Below, piece after piece: positions 1 through 10,597 of a stretch of DNA of 64,000 bases. The position numbers were made by a program, and so were the translations under genes. The stretch spans positions 8,382,501-8,446,500 of the forward strand of contig NC_068971.1 in assembly GCF_016808095.1 (NCBI RefSeq), given 5' to 3'. Positions within the stretch are counted from its first letter, which is position 1. Every line of letters begins with the position of its first letter. The DNA comes from Vigna angularis. Lineage: Eukaryota > Streptophyta > Magnoliopsida > Fabales > Fabaceae. Under the pieces are notes generated by a model, which searched no databases, was not told where the DNA came from, and saw nothing but the letters and a program-made list of their open reading frames with translations.

Positions 1-61
1 AAAAAAAAAAACGGCCAACTTTCCACGACATCCCTACAGGACTCGAGCCAATTCAAGGATC

Positions 62-3000
62 ATGGAAAGCTGGGAAGAGTCACAAGAATCCATCAAAGCT
101 GAAATGAGTCAGTTGAAGGACCAGGTTGGACAAATCTTGGTTGCCCTTGAAGCCCTGAAGGCTACTGGAGAGTCTTCATCTACGCTGGTTGGCGGGAATG
201 CCCATTTTTATCCCCCGTTTTTCAATGCTACTAGCCAATCGATTCCTTTCCCGTTGTATGGGTTACCCCCGGGATATACTCCTTCCGTAGGAGAATATAT
301 CGAAGGGGGGCACGTGTTGTTTCCCATTCCTACAACTATTGATATCCCGCCAGTCACCACTCATGGACCTACCTCTGTGTCAGCTCCCTTGGTAAGTGCT
401 CAAACGTATGAACCGATCACAGTTGAAGGAACACGAGTGACTACGATACCGCACATAACTGTTAACCACGATTCTTCAGCAAGAGCCGCATCACAAACCG
501 CGGCGCGTGCAGGAATCGACATCAGTAACGGTGCTAAAAACAGACTGGAGATTCTGGAGGAAAAAATGAGGGCTATTGAAGGGATGAAAAACTATGGGTT
601 CGGAAATGTTGCAAGACTAAGTTTGGTTCCTGGAGTAAAAATACCGTATAAGTTCAAGGCGCCCGAATTCGAGAAGTACAAAGGTGATACATGCCCTAAG
701 AACCATCTGGCCATGTATTGCAGAAAAATGGCTGCGTACGCATATGACGACCAGTTACTCATCCATGTTTTCCAAGACAGTTTGGTTGGGGTAGCATTAA
801 ACTGGTATACTCACTTGGAGCCCTCTCGAATCCATTGTTGGGCAGATCTAGCCGACGCCTTTGTAAAACGGTATATATACAACACGCATGTAGCACCGGA
901 CCGTCTGCAATTACAGAATATGGGAAAGAAGGACAATGAGACCTTCAAGGAATATGCCCAACGGTGGAGAGAATTGGCCACGCAAGTGGAGCCTCCTTTG
1001 TTTGAAAAAGAAATGGTGGCAATGTTCGTAAATACGCTTCAGCCACCATTTTATGAATATATGGTGGGGAATGTGTCCGCTAATTTCGCTGACGTCGTCA
1101 TAATTGGCGAGAGGATAGAGATTGGGATGAAGAGCGGGAAGATTGCAAGTGGTCCATCTACGATGGAGAATTCTAAAAAGAAGCCTTCTTTCAATCCAGG
1201 AAAGAAAAAAGAGGGAGACGTGCATGCAACATTGGCAATGCCTGTATGGAGAGGTCAAGCTCCTTCTCAAAATTATAGACCATACCTAGGCCAACCTTCA
1301 TATTCAGCCAATGCGGCTTTCGCTCATCCAATCAGGCCTCAACAACAACAAGGATTCTACCAATCACAACCCGTCACAAGCAACGCTTGGAGGACTGGGC
1401 CAAGTGCAAATCCAAATCCGAATGTAGGTCAAGGCGGTTATCCGGGAAGAACGCAGGAAAGAAACTTTGTCCACTTCACCCCCATCCCCATGACTTACAC
1501 TGAATTATTACCTCACCTCGTGAAAAGGGGACTGGTAGCTATATGCCCAATGATACCTCTGCAGCCTCCATACCCCAGAGGTTATGATGCAGATGCCAAG
1601 TGTAGTTATCACGGGGAAGGCGTGGGTCACTCAACTGAAAGGTGCATGGCTTTTAAACATAAAGTGCAGGCCCTGATTAACGCTGGGTGGCTAAAATTCC
1701 AAGAAGATAAACCTAGCATTGATACTAATCCGTTATCCGGACATGGTAATGCCTCGACAAATGCCATTGAAGTTAAGAAGCATGAACTGATAAGGGATGC
1801 AAGTAAGATCCGAAGTTCCAGAAAGTTTATTTTCAAGGAATTATTGAAGTTGGGATTTTTAAACGGGGATTATGATCTGGAAAGAGCCTGTGGACTCCAT
1901 CCATGCACGGAACACTCTATCGAGGAATGCGTTGAATTCGAAAGGTTCCTACAAGATCTGCTTGATAGGAATTTGATGCAAGTGTGCTATGAAGACAAGT
2001 ATGAGGATGTGTTTGCACAAACTGGTATGGAGCCAGATGTAGCTTTGCCGGAGCCGTTGATAATCCGCTTCACTCGAACCACCCCTACGCCAGTAATTCA
2101 AGGAAGATCACCCTTTGTCATCCATGCACCAGTTCCTTTTCCTTACAAAAGCGATAAAGCTGTCCCTTGGAGGTATGGGACACATGTAGTCGATGAAGGA
2201 CAGTGCATTGAAAGCCACTCCTCTAGCCAGGATCCAGTTGTTGAAAATATATCAGGCATCGGCGGAATGACGAGGAGTGGTCGAATCTTCACGCCACCAA
2301 ATTTGACGGGAAGAGAAGCTAGTAATAATGAAGCACCAATGGATGCAAATACTAAGGAGCATTTAAAGGGGAAAGGGGTGCAAGTAGAAGAGACCTCTGA
2401 CGAGGGAGACAAGAAAGAAATCTCTGAGGAAGAGGCTTGCGAATTTTTAAAATTCATTCAACAGAGTGAATATAAGGTGGTGGAGCAGTTGAAACGCATG
2501 CCTGCTCGGATTTCCTTGTTAGAATTGCTTATGCATTCTACCTCTCATAGAAAGTTGTTGATGAAAGTGCTCAGTGAGGCTCATGTCGAGCATGGTATCT
2601 TGTTGAACAAGTTTGAGGGTATCGTTGGCAACATCATCGCTAATAATTACCTCACCTTTACTGACGAGGAGATACCCACTGAGGGGAGAGGTCATAACAA
2701 GGCTCTTCATGTCTCCGTGAAATGTTTAGATCACATTATAGCACGTGTCTTGGTGGACAATGGTTCCTCTCTGAATGTCATGCCAAAATCGACATTGGAG
2801 AAGCTACCCTGTGAGGGAGTGCATATGAAGCCAAGCTCCATGGTTGTGAGGGCATTTGACGGCAGTAAAAGGGTAGTGATGGGAGAGATTGAATTGCCTG
2901 TTCAAGTTGGTCCTTGTGTCTTTCAGGTGACCTTTCAAGTTATGGACATCCTCCCGGCTTATAGTTGTTTGTTGGGTCGCCCGTGGATCCATTCTGCAGG

Positions 3001-3628
3001 AGTTGTGCCTTCCACACTACACCAAAAGCTGAAATATATCATGGGAGATAAGTTGATCATAGTTTCTGGAGAGGAGGATCTCCTTGTGAGTGGCCCATCC
3101 TCCACCCGTTACATTGAGGCAGCTGAGGAAGCTCTGGAAACAGCTTTTCAATCATTAGAAATCGTGGGAAACACTTATATTGAGCCATTCCCTAAAAACC
3201 CACATTTATCATGCACCTCTATCATGATGGCCAAGGTCATGCTGAAAGAAGGTTATAAGTTCGGGAATGGTTTAGGCAAGTATGGACAAGGACGTACATT
3301 CCCATTGGATGTAATTGGGAACAAAAACAGATATGGCCTGGGGTACAGACCCAGCAAGGAAGATAACAAGAAGGTGATTGAGGAATGGAAGGAACGCAGT
3401 CTGGCTCGAATGGGGAAAAGGGAACCAAGGGCAAAGAAAATCCACATTTGTGGTATCAAAGAGAGTTTTCGCAGTGCTGGATGGGTGAACGCTAGCCATA
3501 TAGCCGCCGTGGAGGATGAAGATAGCTCTGAATGTTCAAGTTTCGTGCGGGCTTGCTCCCCAGCTACACCACTCAACAATTGGGAAACTCTGAGTCTACC
3601 CGTGATGCTTAATTTGAATAAAATGTAA
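62..3628 (+). CDS. Ogre/Tat gag-protease polyprotein
   Basis: An open frame of 1188 codons encodes the capsid and maturation part of the element. Residues 1-20 look like a short coiled coil. A retrotransposon gag domain spans about residues 185-365, with the typical region around ALNWYTHLE. A Cys/His cluster (CSYHGEGVGHSTERC) follows near residue 525. A retropepsin domain has its catalytic Asp at residue 899 in the motif VDNGSS, followed by LLGRPW. A G-patch-like stretch (GNGLGKYGQG) lies at about 1065-1095; such G-patches are known in some retroviral and Tat-type proteases. No internal stop is present. The terminal TAA (3626-3628) is probably removed by splicing of the 3625-3815 intron, which would fuse this frame to pol. 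Confidence 0.9.
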   Translation: MESWEESQESIKAEMSQLKDQVGQILVALEALKATGESSSTLVGGNAHFYPPFFNATSQSIPFPLYGLPPGYTPSVGEYIEGGHVLFPIPTTIDIPPVTTHGPTSVSAPLVSAQTYEPITVEGTRVTTIPHITVNHDSSARAASQTAARAGIDISNGAKNRLEILEEKMRAIEGMKNYGFGNVARLSLVPGVKIPYKFKAPEFEKYKGDTCPKNHLAMYCRKMAAYAYDDQLLIHVFQDSLVGVALNWYTHLEPSRIHCWADLADAFVKRYIYNTHVAPDRLQLQNMGKKDNETFKEYAQRWRELATQVEPPLFEKEMVAMFVNTLQPPFYEYMVGNVSANFADVVIIGERIEIGMKSGKIASGPSTMENSKKKPSFNPGKKKEGDVHATLAMPVWRGQAPSQNYRPYLGQPSYSANAAFAHPIRPQQQQGFYQSQPVTSNAWRTGPSANPNPNVGQGGYPGRTQERNFVHFTPIPMTYTELLPHLVKRGLVAICPMIPLQPPYPRGYDADAKCSYHGEGVGHSTERCMAFKHKVQALINAGWLKFQEDKPSIDTNPLSGHGNASTNAIEVKKHELIRDASKIRSSRKFIFKELLKLGFLNGDYDLERACGLHPCTEHSIEECVEFERFLQDLLDRNLMQVCYEDKYEDVFAQTGMEPDVALPEPLIIRFTRTTPTPVIQGRSPFVIHAPVPFPYKSDKAVPWRYGTHVVDEGQCIESHSSSQDPVVENISGIGGMTRSGRIFTPPNLTGREASNNEAPMDANTKEHLKGKGVQVEETSDEGDKKEISEEEACEFLKFIQQSEYKVVEQLKRMPARISLLELLMHSTSHRKLLMKVLSEAHVEHGILLNKFEGIVGNIIANNYLTFTDEEIPTEGRGHNKALHVSVKCLDHIIARVLVDNGSSLNVMPKSTLEKLPCEGVHMKPSSMVVRAFDGSKRVVMGEIELPVQVGPCVFQVTFQVMDILPAYSCLLGRPWIHSAGVVPSTLHQKLKYIMGDKLIIVSGEEDLLVSGPSSTRYIEAAEEALETAFQSLEIVGNTYIEPFPKNPHLSCTSIMMAKVMLKEGYKFGNGLGKYGQGRTFPLDVIGNKNRYGLGYRPSKEDNKKVIEEWKERSLARMGKREPRAKKIHICGIKESFRSAGWVNASHIAAVEDEDSSECSSFVRACSPATPLNNWETLSLPVMLNLNKM

Positions 3629-3815
3629 TAGTTTTAATTAATCCTATGGCTTTACCCGGGGCTTTAGGATTCAAGACTTACGGGTTGATGTTTTGCTTTT
3701 GTGCTCAGCGTGATAATCAAATCGTGTTTGTTTGTGTTTATCATCATTTTGCATTCGTCATCGGTTTGTTTTCCTTTTTTTTTATTTATTCTTTTTTAAA
3801 ATTCAAAAAATGCAG
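3625..3815 (+). other. Putative intron between protease and RT
   Basis: The donor is AAAT|GTAATAG at 3624/3625. The acceptor is AAATGCAG|ATATG at 3815/3816, preceded by a T-rich tract at 3767-3800. Removing 191 nt deletes the gag-pro stop and leaves two bases of a codon that are completed in frame by the first base of the RT exon. Ogre elements are known to splice an intron between protease and RT. The frame arithmetic supports that here, but splicing itself is inferred. Confidence 0.6.
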
Positions 3816-4398
3816 ATATGACAATGAAAGTTTTGAAAATAACAATGTCGATATTCCTAATTTTGAGCACCCTATCGATAATACGGAAGATGATTATGAA
3901 GATGACCCAGAACCCTCTCCAGAGCTCTTGAGATTAGTGGAACAAGAGTCTAAAGAGATAAAGCCCCATCAGGAGGATGTTGAAATACTCAACTTGGGAG
4001 AGGAAAGAGAGATAAAGGAAGTAAAAATCGGTACTAGCATGAAAAAGGAAGTGAGGGAAGGGCTGCGAGCCCTACTGAAGGAGTTTAAGGATGTTTTCGC
4101 TTGGTCTTACAAAGACATGCCAGGGTTGGATACCGATATTGTGCAACACAAACTCCCACTTAAGCAAGAATGCCTTCCAGTCAAGCAAAGACTAAGAAGA
4201 ATGAAACCAGAAATGTCATTGAAAATTAAGGAAGAGGTACAGAAGCAATTCGACGCAGGATTTCTGGCTGTGGCTAAATACCCACAATGGGTGGCAAATA
4301 TTGTACCAGTGCCTAAGAAAGATGGAAAGGTTCGAATGTGTGTCGACTATCGTGATTTGAATCGTGCAAGTCCGAAGGATAACTTCCCGTTACCACAC
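3816..4398 (+). CDS. Ogre/Tat pol, N-terminal part (RT start), interrupted
   Basis: The frame carries an acidic linker and then the start of the Ty3/gypsy reverse transcriptase: DVFAWSYKDMPGLD, the VKQRLRRMKPE segment, and the palm motifs WVANIVPVPKKDGKVRMCVDYRDLN. An in-frame ATG exists at 3646, but 3646-3815 is probably intronic and low-complexity. The frame stops at 4399 because an Athila-like element is inserted there. The RT continues at 17383, and removing the insert with one CACAC copy would keep the reading frame. Family placement is firm; the exact exon start depends on the proposed splice. Confidence 0.85.
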
Positions 4399-4757
4399 TG
4401 ATGAATCATTATTTTATTCACTTCATTTAGTTTATTGTGCTAGAATTAATCAGGGAATTGTGCTTAATTGTCCAGTATTTTCCCATTTTACTGAATTGAG
4501 CCTAATCCGATCAGAAATTCTTATTTTAATTAATTTGAATTATCTGAAACGAATGATTTACATTATTGAGTGCATGAAAAATTTTGGAAAATATTTTTGG
4601 ACATTTAGACTTTCTGTACAAATTCCCAATTCCTCTCGGGTAATCGTTTACAGGGGCAGAAGTGCCTAAAAGTCAGTTTTTTTTGCCAATGGTGACCTGT
4701 GTTCACCTGACTGAGTACCTGTGTTGGACTTTCTGTACAAATTCCCAATTCCTCTCG

Positions 4758-4792
4758 GGTAATCGTTTACAGGAGTGCTGTAAACGATTACC
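4758..4792. repeat. Perfect 15-bp inverted repeat in the LTR
   Basis: GGTAATCGTTTACAG (4758-4772) is followed by the 5-nt loop GAGTG and its exact complement (4778-4792). The same hairpin occurs at 13987-14021 in the 3' LTR. It lies about 360 bp into the LTR. Confidence 0.85.
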
Positions 4793-7309
4793 AGTGCTGC
4801 GTGAATGTTGTGTCAACTTGTGTGTCTTCGTTTGAGTTCAATTCTTATCCGTTTTGCATGCAATTTTTTTTCACAGTTTCGTATGGATGTCTATTTTCAC
4901 GTATAGTTTTTCCTTTGTTTAAATTCGTTCTGTGCTGTTCCCAGTATTTGTTTTACTCTCCTATGTCAGTCTAGTGTTTACTGTTTGAGTGATTTCTAAT
5001 CTCTTTACATTTTTGATTGTTGTTTGGTATTTGTGGTTGCTGGAATTGATCATTGAACGATTCTAAAACCTCCTAACACTCTTAAGCAAGTTCTTCATTT
5101 ATTAAATTTTAAGAATGGCTTGGAACAACACATCACACGGCCCTTAAAAAAAACTCTCATGCTGAAATTGCAAATTGGAAATTGAATTGGTGTCATGCAT
5201 GTGCCGTGGAAGCAAAGAGTGAGAAGTAGAGTTGCATGTGGGAGCTGCTATGTTGACATGGAAGAGCACCAAAATACAATTGATAATGGAATGAAAAGGT
5301 GGACAACACTTTGCTTTCTTTTCATTATTGTGTGGCATGGAGTGCATGACTCTCACGTAGGATGCAACAACATTCAAAGAATTTCTCACGGCTGAAATAA
5401 CAAAAGTGGAGGGCCCCCTTTACTTGATTTTTATTGAAGGAAGTTTTAGAAGAAAGCATGGGAACAACACACTTCACACAACCTTGTTCTTGGTCCACAA
5501 GAGGTGCTCACGGTCTTGCTACACATGAGAGAGGAGAAACAGTCCAGCCACCTTAAGAGCAGTTGCAGCAGCACGTTAAAGAGAAGCCACCAGCTGAACT
5601 TTGATTGTTCACACTGATTTCACTTTGGAGTAGAAGCTGAAGCGGTCATTTCAGAGGGAGAATAGCAGCATACTGATCCAGCAGCTTCACGTCCAAGCAG
5701 TCCAGCACGTTGGGGAGAAGGTGGCTCGGTTTTCCACTTCCAGCACTCTCACACGTCCACCATGGCAGCAAAGAATGAAGGTGCAGTAGCCACCTAGAGA
5801 AGTGAAGCTCAAGGAAGCTCATGGCTTGATGATGAATGAGAAGAAGAAAGCTAGAGGTTGTCACGACCAAAGCAGCAAGTGATTTCATTTTGGTATTTTG
5901 TGTGCATGAAGAAGAAAGGTGTTGATTCAATTTGATGTCCAGCAAAGTGACTGCCATGGGAGATTACATGGAGTTCATCACGGATGGGAATAAGTCACGG
6001 CTGGAGCAAGCAAGGAGGCAGTCACCATTGGAGAGTTGCTGGAAATGGAAACAGCAGCAGTAGTGAAGTCACGGTCCAACATGGAGAGAAAGAAACACAC
6101 TTCCTGGTACTAGAACACGGTGATTGATGATGAAGAATGGAGGTGCAGCTGCAACGTGAGGCAAGAAGAGTGACTACCATGGGGGATTCTCGGTTGGAAA
6201 GAAGCAAGCAAGAGTTGAAGCAGCTAGAATGAAAGGCACTCATCACGGTCCAGCAGCTCTAGCTAGCATTACCATCCAACCTTAGGTGTGCACATATGAA
6301 GCATCCAGCGTCTAGGAGGTTGCTTGGAGAATGCGATTGCAGCAAGAAACTAAGGGAAGTAGCTGGAGGTGGCACACATTAAAGGAAGACACGGACCAGA
6401 GTTACATTCCAGCTAAGTGAAGAACCACGGCTGGCTGGAAAGGAAGCTCACGTTGGCAGCAGAGATGCATGTCCAGTAGAGCTCACTCATTGCTGGAAAT
6501 GAAGAAAGAAGCATGAAAGAGAGAAGAAAAGAGGAGTCTTCACGTTCCCAGCCACGTCCAGGAGCATCACGGGTCCAGCAATTCAACAAAGAGAAGACTA
6601 GGTGGAGTGGCAATGTTCTCAGTCTCGGTGCAGAGCATGCAGAAGTTAAAAAATGGAAGGCCCCACCTTATTTTATTCTTCACATAATGGATAATGCAAG
6701 AAATGAATATAATAGAAGTTAATGGGAGACCAAGGTGGAACTGACAGAGGGAGATACACTCACTTCCAGCCTGCATTTGCACTTCCAGCCATGGGAGAAA
6801 AGACCTCCAAGAATAAAAGGAGGAGTCCCGGTTCTGCAGGGAGTTGACGGTCTGGGGGAGTCTTTCCCTCATAGAAAAACATAATAGTATGGAATGTAGA
6901 GTGATGTAAGGAGTTTGGTAGAGAGAGCCGTGTGGGAGACCATTGGAAGAAGAAGCTGGACCTGTCTAGCAGAGGAGGACACGGCAGAAGCTGGCTGCAA
7001 CAGCTACTGGAACAATTGCGGAAGGCTACTGTTGATGCACAATAACTGATTTTGGTGTACACGCTCCTAGGTTCCAATTTTATGTTTTTAGTTGTAATGA
7101 ATTTACATTCAATGCAAAATGTGATTTAATTTCCTGTTACTCAAATGTCAATTCCATTTTACTGTCTCTGTTTTATTTGTTGCTGTAATTTTAATTATGT
7201 AGCAATTTAATTCCTGTGTTGTTTACCTGTCGTCTAATTTTTACCGTTGTTTGCACTGCGTTGTTGAATATTGCACGTTAAATTATTAGCTGTAGTTTGG
7301 ATTTAAATG

Positions 7310-7990
7310 TTTTGCCGCCGTAATGTTGATGTTGTTTTCAGATTTGAATTTTACTGTTTTATGTTTTTACTTTTTACTGTATTTTCATTTTTACTATTTT
7401 CTGTTTTTACTATTTTCTATATTTTATGTTTTCTGTATTTTGTTTTTACTGTTTTACTGATTTTGAATTTCTGTATTTATTATTTTTACTGTTATTATTT
7501 ACTGCTGTAATTTCTTTTTCTGTTTTTTACTGTTTTCTATTTTTACTGTTTTCTGTATTTTCTATTTTTCTGTATTTTTGTTTTTACTGTCCCAGATTTA
7601 TTTTCACTGTATCGTTTTACTGTATTTTCGTTTTTTACTGTTTTCTATTTTTACTGTTTTCTGTTTTTACTGTTTTCTGTAATTTTCTATTTTACTGTAT
7701 TTTCGTTTTTACTGTTCAGATTTATTTTTTACTGTTTCATGTTACTGTATTTTCGTTTTTTTTTACTGTTTTCTAAAATTTACTGTTTTAGTGTTTTTAC
7801 TGTTTTTACTGTTTTCTGTATTTATTGTTTACTGTATTTTCATTTTCTGTATTTTAGTTTTCTGTTCCAGAATTAATTTTAATGTTTTATTTTACTGTAA
7901 TTTCGTTTTTTTTACTGTAGCAGTTTAATTTTTACTATTTAAATTTTGTTTTACTGTTTTAGTTTAATTTTCACCGTAATTTAATTTTCA
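7310..7990 (+). repeat. T-rich TTTACTG/TTTTCTG degenerate repeat tract
   Basis: About 680 bp are dominated by short variants of TTTTTACTG and TTTTCTGTA. The tract is repeated in the 3' LTR at about 16540-17220. It yields long Phe/Leu-rich open frames (for example at 7307-7510 and 7426-7776) that reflect composition rather than genes. Confidence 0.8.
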
Positions 7991-8150
7991 TCGCAAAAAC
8001 AACCATTTCTAACCCCCCCACTTCGTGTGTGATCTGAGACTGAACCACAATATTGGTCCTTGAGAGACGACCTAGGAGTCACTTCCTAGCTATACTGCAT
8101 TATTTTTGTTGTATAAAATTTGTATGCGGTGCGACCCGCGTGTCAAATTT

Positions 8151-8173
8151 TGGCGCCGCTGCCGGGGATCGAA
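8151..8173 (+). other. Primer binding site, tRNA-Asp type
   Basis: TGGCGCCGCTGCCGGGGATC at 8151-8170 plus GAA lies 5 nt after the LTR. It matches the complement of the 3' end of plant tRNA-Asp (GTC) at all but one of about 23 positions, the mismatch being C for T at 8159. Athila-lineage elements use this primer. Confidence 0.85.
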
Positions 8174-8362
8174 TAGTGGTTTAGTCTTGGATTTTTTGTT
8201 GTGTGTTTGTATTTGTTATGTTTCTTGTTTTGTCTCGTGTTGTGATGTGATGTTCTGTTTTCTGTACGCATGTCATATGTATTTTGATTGTTAAAAAAAA
8301 AAAAAATTAAAAAATGTTTTTTGTTTTATTTGTTTCGTAATTTTCAGTATTTTTATTTTTCC

Positions 8363-9967
8363 ATGTCTACCAATTTTGATTATGTGAATTATGCTTATTC
8401 TGCCAATGTCTGTGATTATGATTCTCCTTCTGCTTGGTACTCTGATTGTAATTCTGCTGAATTCTACGATGAGAATTATATGGCTCGTCCTAAATTTCCT
8501 AAGACCGCTCCTCGTGAGCCGGTTCCACCTACTGAGGATGGTGATCATTTAGTGATCACCACTGGACTGATAAATTTGCTGCCCCATTTTCATGGAGTTG
8601 CGAATGAATGCCCACAAGCGCATTTGGAGAAGTTCTATGGAATTTGCTGTTATATGAAACCTCCAAATATCCCAGATGATCACATTTTCTTGAGGGCATT
8701 TCCGCATTCATTACAAGGAGCAGCTAAGGATTGGCTGTATTATCTTCCTCCAGGACTCATTACCAGATGGGAAGATCTTGAGCAAAAATTTCTGAGCAAA
8801 TTTTCCCCTGTGCATGATGGAAACAACAACAATCCTGGATGGAATGACCCTACCTTGGGATGGTACAGTGCTCTACAGCATCAATATCAAGAACCACCAT
8901 TCCAGAGTACTTTCATGCCTCCATCAGTCCGGCAAGAACAGCAGATGCAATTCCATGATGTTACTGCCGAAATAGCTCCTCAGCTTTTCACTTCTGAACC
9001 CGCATTGAAGGAGGTATTGGAGCAGAAAACCATGCAGAGCATTCAGTTTAAGCGAGAAATCATGGAGCTTCAACAAAAGACACAAGCTCTCATTCAGAGT
9101 ACGAATAATCAGATATGGCAGTTGACTACTCAACACACTGAAGAACAGTCTCAAGATTCGGAGAGACCCTTCCAGACTATTCAGAGTCCAGATGATGACT
9201 GCAGTGCCATCAACATAGGGGATGAGGAACAGAGTTATGATCTTACCACTGAGCAACCTACTTTCCCATCGTCCTATGTCCCTATTCTTGCACCTGAGGA
9301 GACTGACGAATATCTTGAGGATGAGGCCAGAATAAGCAGTACTTTTGAGCCAGGTAGACCACCTTCATCTTCCCACACTTTAGCAATCTTCAAGGAAGTG
9401 AAGGTAAGCATACCGCAAATTGATTATTTTGTTGATTGTGATGATGATCGGTATGCTGATGACTATATTGTTGCTGAGTCTGATTTTAATTTTTCCTCTG
9501 TGCATGATGAGGACCGCTTTTTACTATCACACTCGAAGGATTATTCTCCATGCATTGAACCTGAATCTGAGTCTGCGGTTAACATAGTTTCTAATTTTGA
9601 AATTGATTCATGTTCTAAGGATGTATTTGAGGTTCAGCCTGTTACAATGGATTTGGGTGTCATACCCCTGCATGAAATTTCTGTAGTGCCACATTGCACT
9701 AACCCTATTGCAGGAGGTACACATGAATTTGATCAACAAACACCGACAGTGGACAACAAAGGTGCTGACATTGGCAGTTCGAAGATCAACAGGCATCTGC
9801 TGAATCCGCTCAGTAACACTATTTGCTGCTTAGATCCGGCGATGGTGGATATTTCCCTGCTTGATCAGATATGGAGGATGAAGCAGTTTTTCCTATTAAC
9901 TTTCGTGCTGGATACTGAAGCGAAAAACATCTCCCTGCTCGTCCAAGTTTGGCAACTGCCACCATAA
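8363..9967 (+). CDS. Athila-like Gag protein
   Basis: The open frame runs from 8288, but the first sensible start is the ATG at 8363 (MSTNFDYVNY), giving about 534 aa. Residues 60-150 match the Athila-type retrotransposon gag domain: LLPHFHGVANE, CYMKPPNIPDD, RAFPHSLQGAAKDWLYYLPP and WEDLEQKFLSKF. A Gln/Glu-rich, probably coiled-coil stretch follows at about 215-275. The C-terminal half is acidic and ends in WQLPP. No zinc knuckle, protease or pol motifs are present, unlike a complete Athila polyprotein, and the 3.6 kb downstream has no further sense ORF. It is presumably a particle protein supplied in cis by a non-autonomous element. Confidence 0.82.
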   Translation: MSTNFDYVNYAYSANVCDYDSPSAWYSDCNSAEFYDENYMARPKFPKTAPREPVPPTEDGDHLVITTGLINLLPHFHGVANECPQAHLEKFYGICCYMKPPNIPDDHIFLRAFPHSLQGAAKDWLYYLPPGLITRWEDLEQKFLSKFSPVHDGNNNNPGWNDPTLGWYSALQHQYQEPPFQSTFMPPSVRQEQQMQFHDVTAEIAPQLFTSEPALKEVLEQKTMQSIQFKREIMELQQKTQALIQSTNNQIWQLTTQHTEEQSQDSERPFQTIQSPDDDCSAINIGDEEQSYDLTTEQPTFPSSYVPILAPEETDEYLEDEARISSTFEPGRPPSSSHTLAIFKEVKVSIPQIDYFVDCDDDRYADDYIVAESDFNFSSVHDEDRFLLSHSKDYSPCIEPESESAVNIVSNFEIDSCSKDVFEVQPVTMDLGVIPLHEISVVPHCTNPIAGGTHEFDQQTPTVDNKGADIGSSKINRHLLNPLSNTICCLDPAMVDISLLDQIWRMKQFFLLTFVLDTEAKNISLLVQVWQLPP

Positions 9968-10560
9968 CCAGGGAAGTTTTCCTGTTCTTCTTCCCTTAAT
10001 TTTCTTGGTTTGTGAATTAGGGGAGAATTCTGATTTTCTTAGTTTTCGATTTGTTATTTTTATTTAAAAAAAAAAAATTTTGTGTTCTGTTTTTGGTCTG
10101 TTATTTTGTTAATGTATGTTTTGTAAATATGTGTTTTGTTTGCTGTTTTTGAAATTTGTGTTCTGTCCTGCTTTGATATTTTGTGTTCGTTATTTGGTTT
10201 TGTTTCGTTAATACGTGTTCTGTTTTATTTAAATTATTTAGTTTTTGTTTTTGTTAAAAAAAAAAATAAAAAAAAAAACAGAGAGCAAAATTGCAGTAAT
10301 AGGGCAGAGAGGTGAGGTTTGAGCAAAGATATAATCTGAGTGCATTTATTTGAAATAACATGATACACAGATAACATTTTGTCTTACACTGCTGATAATA
10401 AAATAAAATACATAAAAACATAATAAAGATGTTCAGGGTTCGATCATTTCTGATCGTTAAATATTACAGACCATAATAAAAAAACATAATAAAAATTAAA
10501 AACATAAAAAAAAAATTAAGTGTTCAGATTACATGCCTTGTTCAAATTCTGGCCACACTC
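9968..10560. other. Noncoding spacer of Athila-like element
   Basis: The spacer is T-rich on the plus strand (TTTTGTGTTCTG variants) and then A-rich. Around 10430-10475 it contains a segment also present at 20990-21040 in the Ogre-like element (GTTCGATCA...GATCGTTAA...ATTACAGACCAT). That segment is the likely 3' UTR of the antisense gene and includes a small inverted repeat GATCA/TGATC. Confidence 0.5.
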
Positions 10561-10597
10561 GGCCAGTTAAAACATAAAAAAAAAAAACATTAAAAAT

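Larger units (their letters stand above)
4399..8145 (+). repeat. 5' LTR of Athila-like element
   Basis: The 3747-bp LTR is nearly identical to 13628-17377. It contains a duplicated segment of about 45 bp (TTTCTGTACAAATTCCCAAT... at about 4610-4655 and 4730-4775), a perfect 15-bp hairpin, and a T-rich TTTACTG region near its 3' end. Short open frames inside, on both strands, have no recognisable domain and recur in the other LTR only because the LTR is duplicated. Confidence 0.93.

Noticed and set aside
911..1270. 119-codon minus-strand frame inside gag
   Set aside because: Shadow of the gag-pro frame, without a recognisable domain.
5144..7077. Several 60-105-codon frames on both strands of the Athila-like LTR, repeated at about +9229
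   Set aside because: Identical recurrence is due to LTR duplication. No start context, domain or codon bias supports a gene.
7307..7776. Long Phe/Leu-rich open frames in the T-rich LTR tract (and their copies at 16539-17008)
   Set aside because: They follow from TTTACTG repeats, have no domain, and recur only because the LTR is duplicated.
8106..8294. 62-codon frame across the LTR/PBS junction
   Set aside because: It spans the LTR end and PBS, which are noncoding landmarks.
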